This document shows positions 1 through 7,793 of a stretch of 15,897 bases of DNA, piece after piece (the first letter of the stretch is position 1; each line of letters opens with the position of its first letter). A model generated the notes under the pieces. It did no database searches. It saw only the letters and a list, made by a program, of their open reading frames with translations, and had not been told where the DNA came from. The stretch is taken from the NCBI GenBank assembly GCA_035685445.1, contig DASSAK010000034.1, positions 1 to 15,897 on the forward strand, read 5' to 3'. A program made the translations under genes and the position numbers. This stretch comes from DRGT01 sp035685445. GTDB taxonomy: Archaea; Thermoproteota; Nitrososphaeria; Nitrososphaerales; Nitrosopumilaceae.

Positions 1-6
1 AAAAGA

Positions 7-306
7 ATGAAAAAATTAACTATTACGGCAATTTCGGCCATACTTGTAACAGCTTTAATTCTGCCCGCAATAAATTCAGCACATGCGGCAACAGTTGAAG
101 ATGGAAGATTACAGCTTTCACCAAAATCATTTGGTCCAAAAACTTCACTTTACATGTGTAATGTAGCAAACTGTTTTGATGTAGATATTAACCATAAGGG
201 CCCGTTTGATCAAATAAAGAAAGAAGAGCTCAAATCTTACAAAAAAGCTATGGCATTATTTGATGCTATAAATTTCATGAAGAATTATTACAAAACTGGA
301 ATTTAG
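7..306 (+). CDS. Small secreted protein with signal peptide, function unknown
   Basis: The 99-residue product starts with a classical signal peptide: Lys-Lys at 2-3, a hydrophobic core at about 5-22, and an Ala-His-Ala site near 25-27, so a mature protein of about 72 residues is expected outside the membrane. The mature part has two cysteines (51 and 56, in CNVANC) that could form a disulfide or bind a metal, and a Lys-rich helical C-terminus. I recognise no family. Only six bases lie upstream in the window, so promoter and ribosome site cannot be judged and a slightly earlier start is possible. A hairpin followed by a T-run closes the gene right at its stop codon. Confidence 0.7.
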   Translation: MKKLTITAISAILVTALILPAINSAHAATVEDGRLQLSPKSFGPKTSLYMCNVANCFDVDINHKGPFDQIKKEELKSYKKAMALFDAINFMKNYYKTGI

Positions 307-330
307 TTTAATCCAGTTTTAATTTTTTTA
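292..330 (+). terminator. Hairpin plus T-run terminator, possibly bidirectional
   Basis: AAAACTGGA (292-300) pairs perfectly with TCCAGTTTT (312-320) around an 11-nt loop, and a T-rich run follows at 321-330. The stem begins within the last codons of the secreted-protein gene. It lies between convergent genes, so it may serve both. Confidence 0.65.
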
Positions 331-621
331 TTTAATTATGGGGGTTGTTAATTTAACATCTTTACTTTTGCTTAATCCGTTGTCAGGCCTGAAACAAAGT
401 CCGTCGTGAAAGCGTTCAATAGTTTTCATACTACAAATTCTACAAATAAATTGGACTGGTGCTTTACATTTAGCACATATAATATAATTTAACAATAATC
501 CTCCACACCTTCTGCATGATTCATCTGGCAAAAACATCATCCTCTGAATCCTATTGCTTGGGAAATTAGCTATAATACTATACCTTCTGATCCGTGGCAT
601 GCTATAGGGACTAAAAGGCAT
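328..621 (-). CDS. Small multi-CxxC (zinc-ribbon-like) protein
   Basis: The product has three CxxC knuckles: C36/C39 (CRRCGG), C49/C52 (CAKC) and C60/C63 (CRIC), plus C76. This is enough to bind one or two zinc ions, as in small archaeal zinc-ribbon proteins; partner and role are unknown. The start is uncertain. The longest frame begins at 621, but residues 1-27 are basic and unlike a domain. The tandem Met codons at residues 28-29 (ATG at 540 and 537) lie just after an AGGAT/GAGG-like stretch and immediately before the cysteines, so a protein of about 70 residues is the likelier product. It converges with the upstream secreted-protein gene across a shared hairpin. Confidence 0.6.
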   Translation of the reverse strand: MPFSPYSMPRIRRYSIIANFPSNRIQRMMFLPDESCRRCGGLLLNYIICAKCKAPVQFICRICSMKTIERFHDGLCFRPDNGLSKSKDVKLTTPIIK

Positions 622-689
622 GCCACTACAAGTAAGTTATTGGTAAATAATGAAAATGAAAATAGAAATCATCTCGTCATGAAATCCTG

Positions 690-770
690 ATGGGAAGACA
701 AGGTAAAAAAGAATATGAGAGAAACAAAACTAAAAAGAACAAAATTTGGCGTTTGGCCAGTAAAGATTGA
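690..770 (+). CDS. Possible 26-residue basic microprotein
   Basis: An ATG at 690 opens 26 codons, beginning MGRQGKKEYER and ending in TGA at 768. The peptide is strongly basic (Lys/Arg-rich). It ends exactly where a hairpin terminator begins, which suggests that something short is transcribed here. There is no convincing Shine-Dalgarno sequence, and a four-codon frame (679-690) overlaps its start. An AT-rich stretch near 640-650 could hold a TATA box. It could equally be part of a non-coding transcript. Confidence 0.3.
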   Translation: MGRQGKKEYERNKTKKNKIWRLASKD

Positions 771-800
771 ATGCTGTTAAGCATCAATCTCTAATTTTTT
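765..800 (+). terminator. Hairpin plus T-run terminator
   Basis: GATTGAATGCT (765-775) pairs with AGCATCAATC (780-789), with one bulged A and a four-base loop, and is followed by a T-rich run. It ends the short plus-strand transcription unit and lies just beyond the stop of the convergent symporter gene. Confidence 0.55.
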
Positions 801-818
801 ATTGTTTAAAATAATAAA

Positions 819-2138
819 TTACTGAGTTTTAGTAAGTGGTTTTTCCTTTTGCATTCTTTTATCAAAAACTAAACTGGCAGTAAGATCTCCTGTAACATTA
901 ACCATCGTTCTCGTCATGTCCAAAAGTCTGTCAACTCCAAGAATTAGAATAATTCCAACTGGGGGTATGCCTGCAGCAACAAGTATTGTAGATAGTATTA
1001 CAATTCCAGTACCTGGGGCCGATGGAGCCCCTATTGATGCAGCAAGAGCTGTCATAGTGATTAGAATTATTGTGGTAATTCCCAAATCTATTCCAAAAAG
1101 TTGAGCTAGAAAAAATGTTGCAATGATTTGGTATAAAGCAGTACCATCCATATTGATGGTTGCACCAAGTGGAATAATGAACTGAGAAACTTCAGGCTTT
1201 ATCTTCATTTTTTCAGCAGTCTTTATTGATACTGGCATCACAGCTGCTGAGCTTGATGTTGAAAACGCAAGTAGTTGTGGATCTCTCATCATTCTAAATG
1301 TAGAGGAAATAGGTCTTTTCGCAAAAACTTTGATGATTATAATGTAAACTACCATCATAGCGAAAAGACCAATTACAACTGTGGCCATGTATGCTCCAAG
1401 TCCTGCAAGTGCATCAATACCTACTTTTGATGTTATACTAGCCATGAGGCCAAATGCTGCAAATGGTGCTAATCGCATTGCCCATGAAACAACCTTCATG
1501 GTGATTTTTTGTATTGACTCTAACAAATCAAGAATTGGTTTTGAGCTTTCTTTTGGTAATGAGATCATGGCAACTCCAACAATCAATGCAAAAATAATTA
1601 TGCTTAGCATCTCACCAGCTAAGAATGATGCCAATGGATTACTTGGAATCCAATTCACAAGACTCTGTGGAATAGAATTCATGGTAAATTCTTCTTTTTC
1701 TATTGGTTCAACATCTACAATTCCAAAACTTTCCTTAATAGCATCACTGTCAACAAAATTTCCAGGAGCAATAGTTGTAGCAACAAGAATTCCAATTGAC
1801 AACGCTATTGCAGTTGTTATAACAAAATAAACTGCCACACCAAGTCCAAGCTTTTGCATTTTTTCCATTGTTCCAGCAGATGCAAGTCCTCTAATTATTG
1901 ATGCAAAAATTAGTGGTACAATAATCATTTGTATAATTTTGAGAAACAACTGAGCTGGGATTGATAACCACTCTGTAATTGTGTCAGCTAAATCTTTCTC
2001 AACAAAACTAAATTCAGGACCGAGAAATAGGCCTAGAATTAGGCCCAAAAGTAAACCTGCGATAACCTGCGCCCATAATTTAGTTTTTAATAGATATGTG
2101 ATTTGTGGAATTGAATATTCAAATGATTTTATTTCCAT
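819..2138 (-). CDS. Dicarboxylate/amino-acid:cation symporter (DAACS, GltPh-like)
   Basis: A 439-residue polytopic membrane protein of the glutamate/aspartate/C4-dicarboxylate:Na+/H+ symporter family; the length is normal. The hallmark transport-core motifs are all present: the serine-rich hairpin (STSSSAAVMP, 293-302), NMDGT in TM7 (329-333), the second hairpin GAPSAPGTG (370-378), and TM8 with D407, R410, N414 and D418. By alignment from memory these TM8 residues match D394, R397, N401 and D405 of Pyrococcus GltPh. The conserved arginine favours an acidic substrate such as glutamate, aspartate or a dicarboxylate. The ATG is preceded by GGGGGT at 2144-2149, a plausible ribosome site. It lies 84 bp downstream of the K+ channel on the same strand, so co-transcription is possible. 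The exact substrate and coupling ion cannot be read from sequence. Confidence 0.93.
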   Translation of the reverse strand: MEIKSFEYSIPQITYLLKTKLWAQVIAGLLLGLILGLFLGPEFSFVEKDLADTITEWLSIPAQLFLKIIQMIIVPLIFASIIRGLASAGTMEKMQKLGLGVAVYFVITTAIALSIGILVATTIAPGNFVDSDAIKESFGIVDVEPIEKEEFTMNSIPQSLVNWIPSNPLASFLAGEMLSIIIFALIVGVAMISLPKESSKPILDLLESIQKITMKVVSWAMRLAPFAAFGLMASITSKVGIDALAGLGAYMATVVIGLFAMMVVYIIIIKVFAKRPISSTFRMMRDPQLLAFSTSSSAAVMPVSIKTAEKMKIKPEVSQFIIPLGATINMDGTALYQIIATFFLAQLFGIDLGITTIILITMTALAASIGAPSAPGTGIVILSTILVAAGIPPVGIILILGVDRLLDMTRTMVNVTGDLTASLVFDKRMQKEKPLTKTQ

Positions 2139-2222
2139 ATTTTACCCCCATTTCTCTTTATTAAAAAAAACAATGTCCTTTTTCATTTACGATAATTACA
2201 TCCTCTAATACATTACAATAAG

Positions 2223-2657
2223 TTATTTTGCTGTAGAATTTGTCCTCAATTCAGAATGCAAGTCTTTTACCATGTCAAGTAAAATATCAAGCTCCTGTTT
2301 TTCTAATTTTTCAATATCAGCTATTTTTTTAATAATCAACCTTTTAACATCATGAGAAACATTATCGTGTTTTTTCAATCTGGAACCAATTAGAATTGCG
2401 CCAAAAGCAGAGATAAAAACTCCGATTATGGATATGCCCACAAACATCAATCCAATTCCCATAATCCTTCCAATATCAGTAACAGACACAACATCTCCAT
2501 ATCCTACTGTTGTTACTGTTGCGGCTGCCCACCAAAAAGCGTCAATAATGTTCGTGATTTGTGCATCTTCGTGTGGCGATTCTATAAAGTAAATTGCTAC
2601 ACCGCTTGTCAATACTACTGTAGCTGAAATAATTAAAAGAAAATAGATAATCTTCAA
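2223..2657 (-). CDS. Two-transmembrane potassium channel, no RCK domain
   Basis: A 144-residue Ion_trans_2-type channel subunit, expected to form a tetrameric K+ pore in the cytoplasmic membrane. The outer helix is at about 4-24. A pore loop follows, with the selectivity filter TVGYGD at 50-55, and then an inner helix at about 64-92 with glycines (74, 79) suited to a gating hinge. The C-terminal 45 residues are charged and heptad-like (107-137), probably a short coiled coil rather than a ligand-binding RCK domain. The start is a TTG at 2657-2655: no ATG is available, and GGAGAT lies 7 nt upstream (2665-2670). A TATAA-like stretch near 2695-2701 may be its promoter. It precedes the DAACS gene on the same strand, which could link K+ permeability to symporter activity (inference). 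Confidence 0.9.
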   Translation of the reverse strand: MKIIYFLLIISATVVLTSGVAIYFIESPHEDAQITNIIDAFWWAAATVTTVGYGDVVSVTDIGRIMGIGLMFVGISIIGVFISAFGAILIGSRLKKHDNVSHDVKRLIIKKIADIEKLEKQELDILLDMVKDLHSELRTNSTAK

Positions 2658-2787
2658 CTATCGAATCTCCAAAAACTATTCAATTAAGATGGGTTATAAT
2701 TCTCTAAACTGATTATCAGATTTGATTCTTGAATATCTGAGTAAAAATCATTTGTCTTAATTTTAATTTATGTTCTTAAATCAATAA

Positions 2788-2796
2788 TCTAAATAC
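2788..2796 (+). promoter_or_regulatory. Candidate TATA box of the APC permease gene
   Basis: TCTAAATAC lies about 49 bp before the permease ATG, which would leave an untranslated leader of roughly 20 nt. It sits in the 179-bp divergent region between the K+ channel and permease genes. No AGCT repeat is present here. Confidence 0.35.
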
Positions 2797-2836
2797 CTCT
2801 TAATCAGTGTAGTAAATTCGGAACTGATGAATAAAT

Positions 2837-4156
2837 ATGACTGAGCTAAAGCGCCACATTGGACTTTTTCATCTCACGATGTATGGGGTTGGATTGATTC
2901 TTGGTGCTGGAATTTATGTGCTAATTGGAGAGGCAACTGCTCTAGCTGGAAATGCTACTTGGATCTCTTTTTTACTTGGAGCAATTGTTGCTGCATTCGC
3001 AGGATTAAGTTATGCAGAACTAACAGCATTATTTCCTAGGGCTGCAGCGGAATATGTTTTTGTTAAAAACGCTTTCAAAAATAATTTTATTGCATTTATC
3101 ATTGGGTGGTTAACCGCCATAACTGGAATGATTACTGCAGCAACTGTTTCTCTTGGGTTTGGAGGATATTTTTCTCAATTTTTGAATATACCAATTATTG
3201 CTTCTGCGATTTTGCTTATAGGCGGTTTGTCGTTTCTTAATTTTGTTGGAATACGAGAATCAGCTTGGGCAAATACCATATTTGCAATAATTACCGCTGC
3301 TGGTCTTGGACTGATAATTTTTTTGGGATTTACTTTTGAAACAAAAGAATCAATTGATTATTATGAAGCACCACTAGGTATTTCAGGAATTATTCTTGCA
3401 TTTGTGTTAATATTTTTTGCATTCATTGGTTTTGAAGACATGGCAAATGTTGCAGAAGAAGTAAAAAAACCACAAAAAAATCTTCCACGAGGAATAATTC
3501 TTTCAATTGCAATTACAGGCATAATCTATGTTCTTGTTGCACTGGCAGCGGTTCGTGTAGTTAATTGGGCAGAATTAGGACAATCTGCCGCTCCTTTGGC
3601 AGAGATCGCACAAAGATCAATTGGTTTTGGAGGAAACGTAACATTATCGGTAATTGCTCTTTTTGCTACTGCAAGCACTGTTCTAATTACTCTCATCGCA
3701 GGAGCTAGAATTCTTTATGGAATGGCAAAACAAAAATCCTTACCGTTTTTTCTTAGTAAAGTTCATTCAAAAACACATACTCCTTGGATAGCCGTTATTT
3801 GTATAATGCTTATAGCTATGGCGTTTGCTTTTGTTGGGGATATTGTTATTGTTGCAAACATTACTGTTTTTGCAATTGTTATTACATTTGCCATGATTAA
3901 TTTGTCAGTAATTTTGCTCAGATATATAGAACCAGAACTAAAAAGACCCTTTAAGGTACCATTCAATATAGGAAAATTTCCAATTCTTCCACTCTTTGGA
4001 CTTATAACAACCCTTTACATGGCCATACAATTTGATTTTGAAATTATCATGGTTGGATTTGCCATAATGGGAATTGGTGCTGTTTTCTATCTTTTTCACA
4101 ACAAACAAAAAAAGAACGAAATCAATTCAAACGATGAAAACCAAACAAAAAACTAG
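2837..4156 (+). CDS. APC-family amino-acid permease
   Basis: A 439-residue polytopic transporter of the amino acid-polyamine-organocation superfamily. TM1 carries the unwound-helix signature GAGIY (23-27) within GLILGAGIYVLIGEA. The next conserved block is GLSYAELTALFPRAAAEY (56-73), and TM6 with its following loop has the family pattern GFEDMANVAEEVKKPQKN (198-215) then LPRGI. Hydrophobic segments are consistent with about 12 helices, followed by a hydrophilic tail of about 20 residues. It probably imports amino acids by proton or sodium coupling or by exchange; the substrate cannot be assigned. A UspA gene begins 36 bp downstream on the same strand. APC-UspA pairings and fusions are known in prokaryotes, so the neighbour may regulate this permease (inference). 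Confidence 0.92.
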   Translation: MTELKRHIGLFHLTMYGVGLILGAGIYVLIGEATALAGNATWISFLLGAIVAAFAGLSYAELTALFPRAAAEYVFVKNAFKNNFIAFIIGWLTAITGMITAATVSLGFGGYFSQFLNIPIIASAILLIGGLSFLNFVGIRESAWANTIFAIITAAGLGLIIFLGFTFETKESIDYYEAPLGISGIILAFVLIFFAFIGFEDMANVAEEVKKPQKNLPRGIILSIAITGIIYVLVALAAVRVVNWAELGQSAAPLAEIAQRSIGFGGNVTLSVIALFATASTVLITLIAGARILYGMAKQKSLPFFLSKVHSKTHTPWIAVICIMLIAMAFAFVGDIVIVANITVFAIVITFAMINLSVILLRYIEPELKRPFKVPFNIGKFPILPLFGLITTLYMAIQFDFEIIMVGFAIMGIGAVFYLFHNKQKKNEINSNDENQTKN

Positions 4157-4192
4157 ATTCAAATTTATTTAGGCAACACCGATCAGAAAATT

Positions 4193-4663
4193 GTGTATAA
4201 AACAATCTTGGTTCCACATGGCGGGACTGAAGCAGGAGATGAGGCATTAAAACATGCAATCAATATTGCAAAAGCATCATCTGCCAAAATCATCATACTA
4301 CACATAATAGAAGAAATTTCTCATCCCCTAACATTTGCACTGGCCGATTCTGAAAGAGAAAATCTCCTTTCATCCATTAAAGATGCAAATGAATCTATAC
4401 GAAAAGATATGGAAAAAGAAATGCAAAAAAAGATAGAATTATGCAAAAAAGAGGGAGTATCAACCGAAGTTAGTGTGGTATCTGGCAACGCAGCAGAACA
4501 CATAATCGAACTAGCTAAAGAAAAAGAAGTTGATTTGATTGTAATGGCAAAGAGACGAAAATTAAAAGGAGTAAAAAAATTTCTTACTCTTGGTAGTGTC
4601 TCAAGGAAAGTTGTTGAAAATGTTGCATGTCCTGTCTTGTTGATTGATATAGAAAACTTGTAA
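4193..4663 (+). CDS. UspA-like protein with altered nucleotide-binding motif
   Basis: A 156-residue single-domain universal-stress-protein fold: a first beta strand YKTILVPHGGTEAGDEAL, and the C-terminal GSVSRKVVENVACPVLLID (134-152) typical of the family. Two nucleotide-binding elements are unusual. The acidic residue expected after strand 1 (usually VDGS) is His9 (PHGGT). The glycine pair of the G-x2-G-x9-G-S/T motif is replaced by AKRRK at 119-123, and only the final GS remains. It probably does not bind ATP in the standard way, or belongs to the non-ATP-binding UspA class. The start codon is GTG at 4193; no later start keeps the first strand. The position 36 bp behind the APC permease suggests one transcription unit and a role in transporter regulation (inference). 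Confidence 0.88.
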   Translation: MYKTILVPHGGTEAGDEALKHAINIAKASSAKIIILHIIEEISHPLTFALADSERENLLSSIKDANESIRKDMEKEMQKKIELCKKEGVSTEVSVVSGNAAEHIIELAKEKEVDLIVMAKRRKLKGVKKFLTLGSVSRKVVENVACPVLLIDIENL

Positions 4664-4754
4664 AAAGTAAATAAATCCAATTGATCTCAAAGCATCCGAA
4701 ATCATTTAATTCTTAGTTTTTATCTCAAATTTAGGTACAGGCTGCGAGGTGAAC

Positions 4755-4823
4755 ATGATGGGTGGACGAAGAAATCCAAAAACAAAGTCATCAAAAAGCC
4801 AGTCTGGAAACGATTCTCAATAG
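4755..4823 (+). CDS. Possible 22-residue basic microprotein with perfect Shine-Dalgarno
   Basis: GAGGTGA at 4746-4752, an exact anti-SD match for an archaeal 16S 3' end, lies 2 nt before ATG 4755 and 5 nt before the tandem ATG 4758. The frame encodes 22 residues beginning MMGGRRNPKTK, Gly/Arg/Lys/Ser-rich, and ends in TAG at 4821. TATA-like stretches near 4703-4711 and 4717-4724 could drive it. The surrounding 262 bp contain no other gene. No family is recognised. The ribosome site is the main support, because the peptide is too short to judge by composition. Confidence 0.42.
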   Translation: MMGGRRNPKTKSSKSQSGNDSQ

Positions 4824-4925
4824 CTTTTAGCTGTGAACGTGTGAATAATTAAAGATGTATAAAGATAATTGCAGTTACAAAAAGAAGTCATCCGTGGTCT
4901 TTCTGTTGGAATTGAATTATCTAGA

Positions 4926-5585
4926 TTATTTTTTCAAATAACCCCATAGACGTTTTAAAATTTTATCAACAGAATCCAATTTAACACAAGCGGGTTCTCC
5001 AGTTGAAATTTTATAGATGAGTATTTTTCCTTCTTTGCAATCTACATGGCTTGGAAGGATTCCGTGTTTTACCTGCTTTTGTGGTGGAAATACTTTGAAT
5101 AATTCAGCCTTTATCTGGGCCATCTTAAACAAACTAAGCTCATTTGCTCTTTGCATTAATTTTTCAAATCTGTCTTTCTCAGAATACTTCCATATAGGAT
5201 CATTATACAATACTATGCAATCATCTACTAACTGGACAGGTTTTAGAACTCTAAAATTTTCAAGTGTAGCTATGGTGTAGCTTGAATACCAGGTTTCACA
5301 TTGTATCAAATTCTTTGTTTTAAGTTCTTGTAGCCGTCTATCTTTGTTAGTTACTTCACCAACATACTTTTTTGCACTATCTGAGGAACACTTTCTTTTT
5401 GCCACAATTTTTTCAGCTTCTGTCAAATTAGGATTAGAATCAATTGTTTTTTTGCATTCATTTGCTTCATTCACCGCATCCGCATATTTTTTCTGAGATG
5501 GGGCTGTTTGTGCATCAATATGTGTAGGAAAAAGTAATCCTGATAATGCTATAAATGCTATAATGATTAGAATATTTTTATTCAT
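4926..5585 (-). CDS. Secreted six-cysteine protein, thaumarchaeal type
   Basis: The 219-residue product has a signal peptide (hydrophobic core about 5-20, likely cleavage after DAQ near 26), so it should act outside the cytoplasmic membrane. Six cysteines (44, 66, 96, 123, 183, 200) suggest three disulfides. The middle is helical and charged. The C-terminal block, cysteine-x-x-GK-LIYK-x-STGEPACVK-x-x-S-(V)-x-x-L (183-210), resembles a tail I know from many secreted proteins of ammonia-oxidising archaea, where it ends in RGW; here it reads RLWG. Function is unknown. The start is an ATG at 5585. A perfect inverted repeat GTAAAGTA/TACTTTAC lies 11-41 bp upstream and may regulate it. No operon partner is evident. 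Confidence 0.75.
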   Translation of the reverse strand: MNKNILIIIAFIALSGLLFPTHIDAQTAPSQKKYADAVNEANECKKTIDSNPNLTEAEKIVAKRKCSSDSAKKYVGEVTNKDRRLQELKTKNLIQCETWYSSYTIATLENFRVLKPVQLVDDCIVLYNDPIWKYSEKDRFEKLMQRANELSLFKMAQIKAELFKVFPPQKQVKHGILPSHVDCKEGKILIYKISTGEPACVKLDSVDKILKRLWGYLKK

Positions 5586-5595
5586 TAATTTACTC

Positions 5596-5626
5596 GTAAA
5601 GTATTTTCTAATGTTATTTACTTTAC
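5596..5626 (-). promoter_or_regulatory. Inverted repeat upstream of the secreted protein gene
   Basis: GTAAAGTA (5596-5603) and TACTTTAC (5619-5626) are perfect 8-bp arms separated by 15 bp, directly in the promoter or leader region of the gene starting at 5585. The layout fits a dimeric repressor operator. It is unrelated to the AGCT direct repeat found further right. Confidence 0.35.
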
Positions 5627-5668
5627 TATCAATTGAAAAGATTTGTAAAAATATGTAGGCTTAGATTA

Positions 5669-7360
5669 TTATTTTTTATGATTTAATGATTTCATGTATG
5701 GTGGAAAGTCATCATCAAGTAAAACAGAGTTTCTAGAATAATCAACATCCACTCCTATGATCACAGGTTTTTCTTTTTCAGATTTTGCCTTTTCTAACAC
5801 TTCGGAAAAGTCTTGTGTTGATTTTACATGATATCCGACTGCACCAAAACTTTCTGCTAGTTGAACAAAATCAGGGTTTCCAAATTTTGTGAATACACTT
5901 TTTCCAAACTCATGAGTCTCTTTTAATGAAATCAAATTTAGATCATCATCAATCCAAACAATCACGATAATAGGTAATTTTAGCCTGACAGCAGTCTCAA
6001 TTTCTTGTACGTTCATCAGAAATCCCCCATCACCTGTCATGGCAACTATGTTTTTTTGAGGGAAAACTAGCTTTGCAGCAATTGCACCTGGCATGGCAAA
6101 TCCCATTGAGGCAAAACCATTTGCAATAAGACATGTATTTGGTTGGAATGTTTTGTAAATTTTTGCTATCCAAAGTTTATGAGAACCTACATCAGATAAC
6201 ACAACATCATCATCAGATAATGATTCTCTTACCATAGTTACAAGTTTTTCAGGTTTTATAGGATATGCTTCATCATCTTTGAATGTATCAATTCTTTGTA
6301 ATACCTCTGATCTAATTTTTTTGAAAAACTCTGGAATTTCTTTTCTTGGATATCCTTCAATACTTGGGTTTTCTTCTTTTTGCTTTTGCAATTCTTTTAA
6401 AATAGCATCAATGGCAAACTGAACATCTGATACAATTTCAACTGAAGGCCGATAATACGTATAAACCTCGGAAGGTGTAAAATCAATATTAATAATTTTT
6501 TTATCAAATTCAGAGTTCCACATTCGTGGGGAATATTCAACAAGATCATAACCAACTGAAATTACTACATCAGCTTCTTTTACAGCCTGCAAAGCATGAT
6601 CTGCATCCTTTATTCCTATTGTTAATAGATGAGTTTCACAATTATCCGATATTACTCCTTTTCCCATGAATGTGTTTAAGGAACAAATTTTTGTTTTTTC
6701 TACAAATCTTCTAATATGTTCAGCCGCATTTTCTCGAATACAGCCGTTTCCAACTATCATAATTGGTTTTTTCGCTTCTAAAATTATTTTTGCGGCCTTT
6801 TTGATTTGACTTATGTTTGCTCTTGGTCTGAAAAGTTTTTGTGGAATAATAGGTGGGATATCTGATTCTTGTTTTGCAACATCTTGTGGCAACTCAATGT
6901 GAGTCGCTCCTGGTTTTTCAGTAAGTGAAATCTTAAAGGCTCTCCTTACAATCTCTGGAATATTTTTTGCATTACGTATTGACCAACTCCATTTTGTTAT
7001 TGGCTCAAACATTTTTACAACATTGAGGTTTTGGTGAGATTCTTTGTGCAAAAGATGCGAGTCAGTTTGGCCCGTAATTGCTAATAGTCTTGATCTATCC
7101 ATGTTTGCATTGGCTATACCCGTTACCAGATTAGTGGCCCCTGGCCCTAATGTAGACAAACACACTCCAACTTTGCCAGTTAATCTCCCATAAACATCTG
7201 CCATAAAAGCAGCCCCTTGCTCATGTCGTGCTAAAATGAATTTGATATTTGATTCAGATAAAGACATCATAAGATCCGCATTTTCTTCGCCTGGTAAACC
7301 AAAAACATACTCAACGCCTTCCGCTTCAAGACATTTTACTAGTAAATCAGAGGCTTTCAT
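5669..7360 (-). CDS. Thiamine-diphosphate enzyme, AlsS-like acetolactate synthase
   Basis: A 563-residue three-domain ThDP enzyme. The N-terminal pyrimidine-binding domain has GLPGEEN (21-27) and the catalytic glutamate E47 in ARHEQGAAFM; a central domain spans about 180-325; the C-terminal pyrophosphate domain has GDGG (443-446) with metal ligand D444 and a second ligand D471 (WIDDD). The region from GDGGFLMNVQEIETAVRLK through GVDVDYS (about 535-541) resembles, from memory, catabolic acetolactate synthase AlsS of Bacillus more than biosynthetic IlvB. AlsS condenses two pyruvates to acetolactate without a regulatory subunit. No ilvN or other branched-chain gene is adjacent. A different carboligase or decarboxylase specificity is possible. 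The ATG at 7360 has no Shine-Dalgarno sequence, and a GATTAAAC box about 27 bp upstream suggests a leaderless start. It could also be read through from the 103-residue membrane protein gene 58 bp upstream. Confidence 0.85.
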   Translation of the reverse strand: MKASDLLVKCLEAEGVEYVFGLPGEENADLMMSLSESNIKFILARHEQGAAFMADVYGRLTGKVGVCLSTLGPGATNLVTGIANANMDRSRLLAITGQTDSHLLHKESHQNLNVVKMFEPITKWSWSIRNAKNIPEIVRRAFKISLTEKPGATHIELPQDVAKQESDIPPIIPQKLFRPRANISQIKKAAKIILEAKKPIMIVGNGCIRENAAEHIRRFVEKTKICSLNTFMGKGVISDNCETHLLTIGIKDADHALQAVKEADVVISVGYDLVEYSPRMWNSEFDKKIINIDFTPSEVYTYYRPSVEIVSDVQFAIDAILKELQKQKEENPSIEGYPRKEIPEFFKKIRSEVLQRIDTFKDDEAYPIKPEKLVTMVRESLSDDDVVLSDVGSHKLWIAKIYKTFQPNTCLIANGFASMGFAMPGAIAAKLVFPQKNIVAMTGDGGFLMNVQEIETAVRLKLPIIVIVWIDDDLNLISLKETHEFGKSVFTKFGNPDFVQLAESFGAVGYHVKSTQDFSEVLEKAKSEKEKPVIIGVDVDYSRNSVLLDDDFPPYMKSLNHKK

Positions 7361-7418
7361 GGCAATCTATCTTTGATCCGATCGTAGTTTAATCATATCG
7401 TTTTAGTTCTTTTTCAGA

Positions 7419-7730
7419 TTAAATTTCAGCTGGTTTGGCTTCGGATTTTTTATTTCTAGTTTTTAGGTAACGAATAAACTTCTCTGTGCCAGAAAAAATT
7501 GCAACAAACTCCAAATAATCTACAGATAACCAAAAAATATCAGTCCAAAAGCTCCAGTGTGATAAACGAAATGGTAATTCTTCTAAATTAACTAGACCAT
7601 GGTTATGTGCAACCTGTTCACCCATAGCCCACATGTGAAATGGCTGAATCCACAAAGGAACAAGTATGACCATCCATTGAATTGAATTATGTGATTTGTA
7701 CCAATTGTATAATTTTTTAAATTTATTCAT
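7419..7730 (-). CDS. His-rich small membrane protein, unknown
   Basis: A 103-residue protein with two hydrophobic segments (about 18-36 and 62-80), rich in Trp and aromatic residues. It has histidines near the membrane ends (H32, H42, H44, H58; AHNHG at 41-45) and a basic, charged tail from 88. The histidines could bind metal or heme, but no known motif is complete. The ATG at 7730 is preceded by GGAGGAG (7739-7745, 8 nt spacing), so the start is firm. It is the only gene of the AGCT regulon with an untranslated leader, of about 40 nt. The AlsS-like enzyme gene follows 58 bp downstream and may be co-transcribed. Confidence 0.75.
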   Translation of the reverse strand: MNKFKKLYNWYKSHNSIQWMVILVPLWIQPFHMWAMGEQVAHNHGLVNLEELPFRLSHWSFWTDIFWLSVDYLEFVAIFSGTEKFIRYLKTRNKKSEAKPAEI

Positions 7731-7793
7731 ACTTTTTTCTCCTCCGTTTTTGGGTTAAGAAATGATTCATTGTTCTTTATCGTGTTTTAATAA

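Noticed and set aside
4822..4832. AGCT pair after the 22-codon frame
   Set aside because: Spacing is 7 bp and there is no promoter-like box or gene start nearby.
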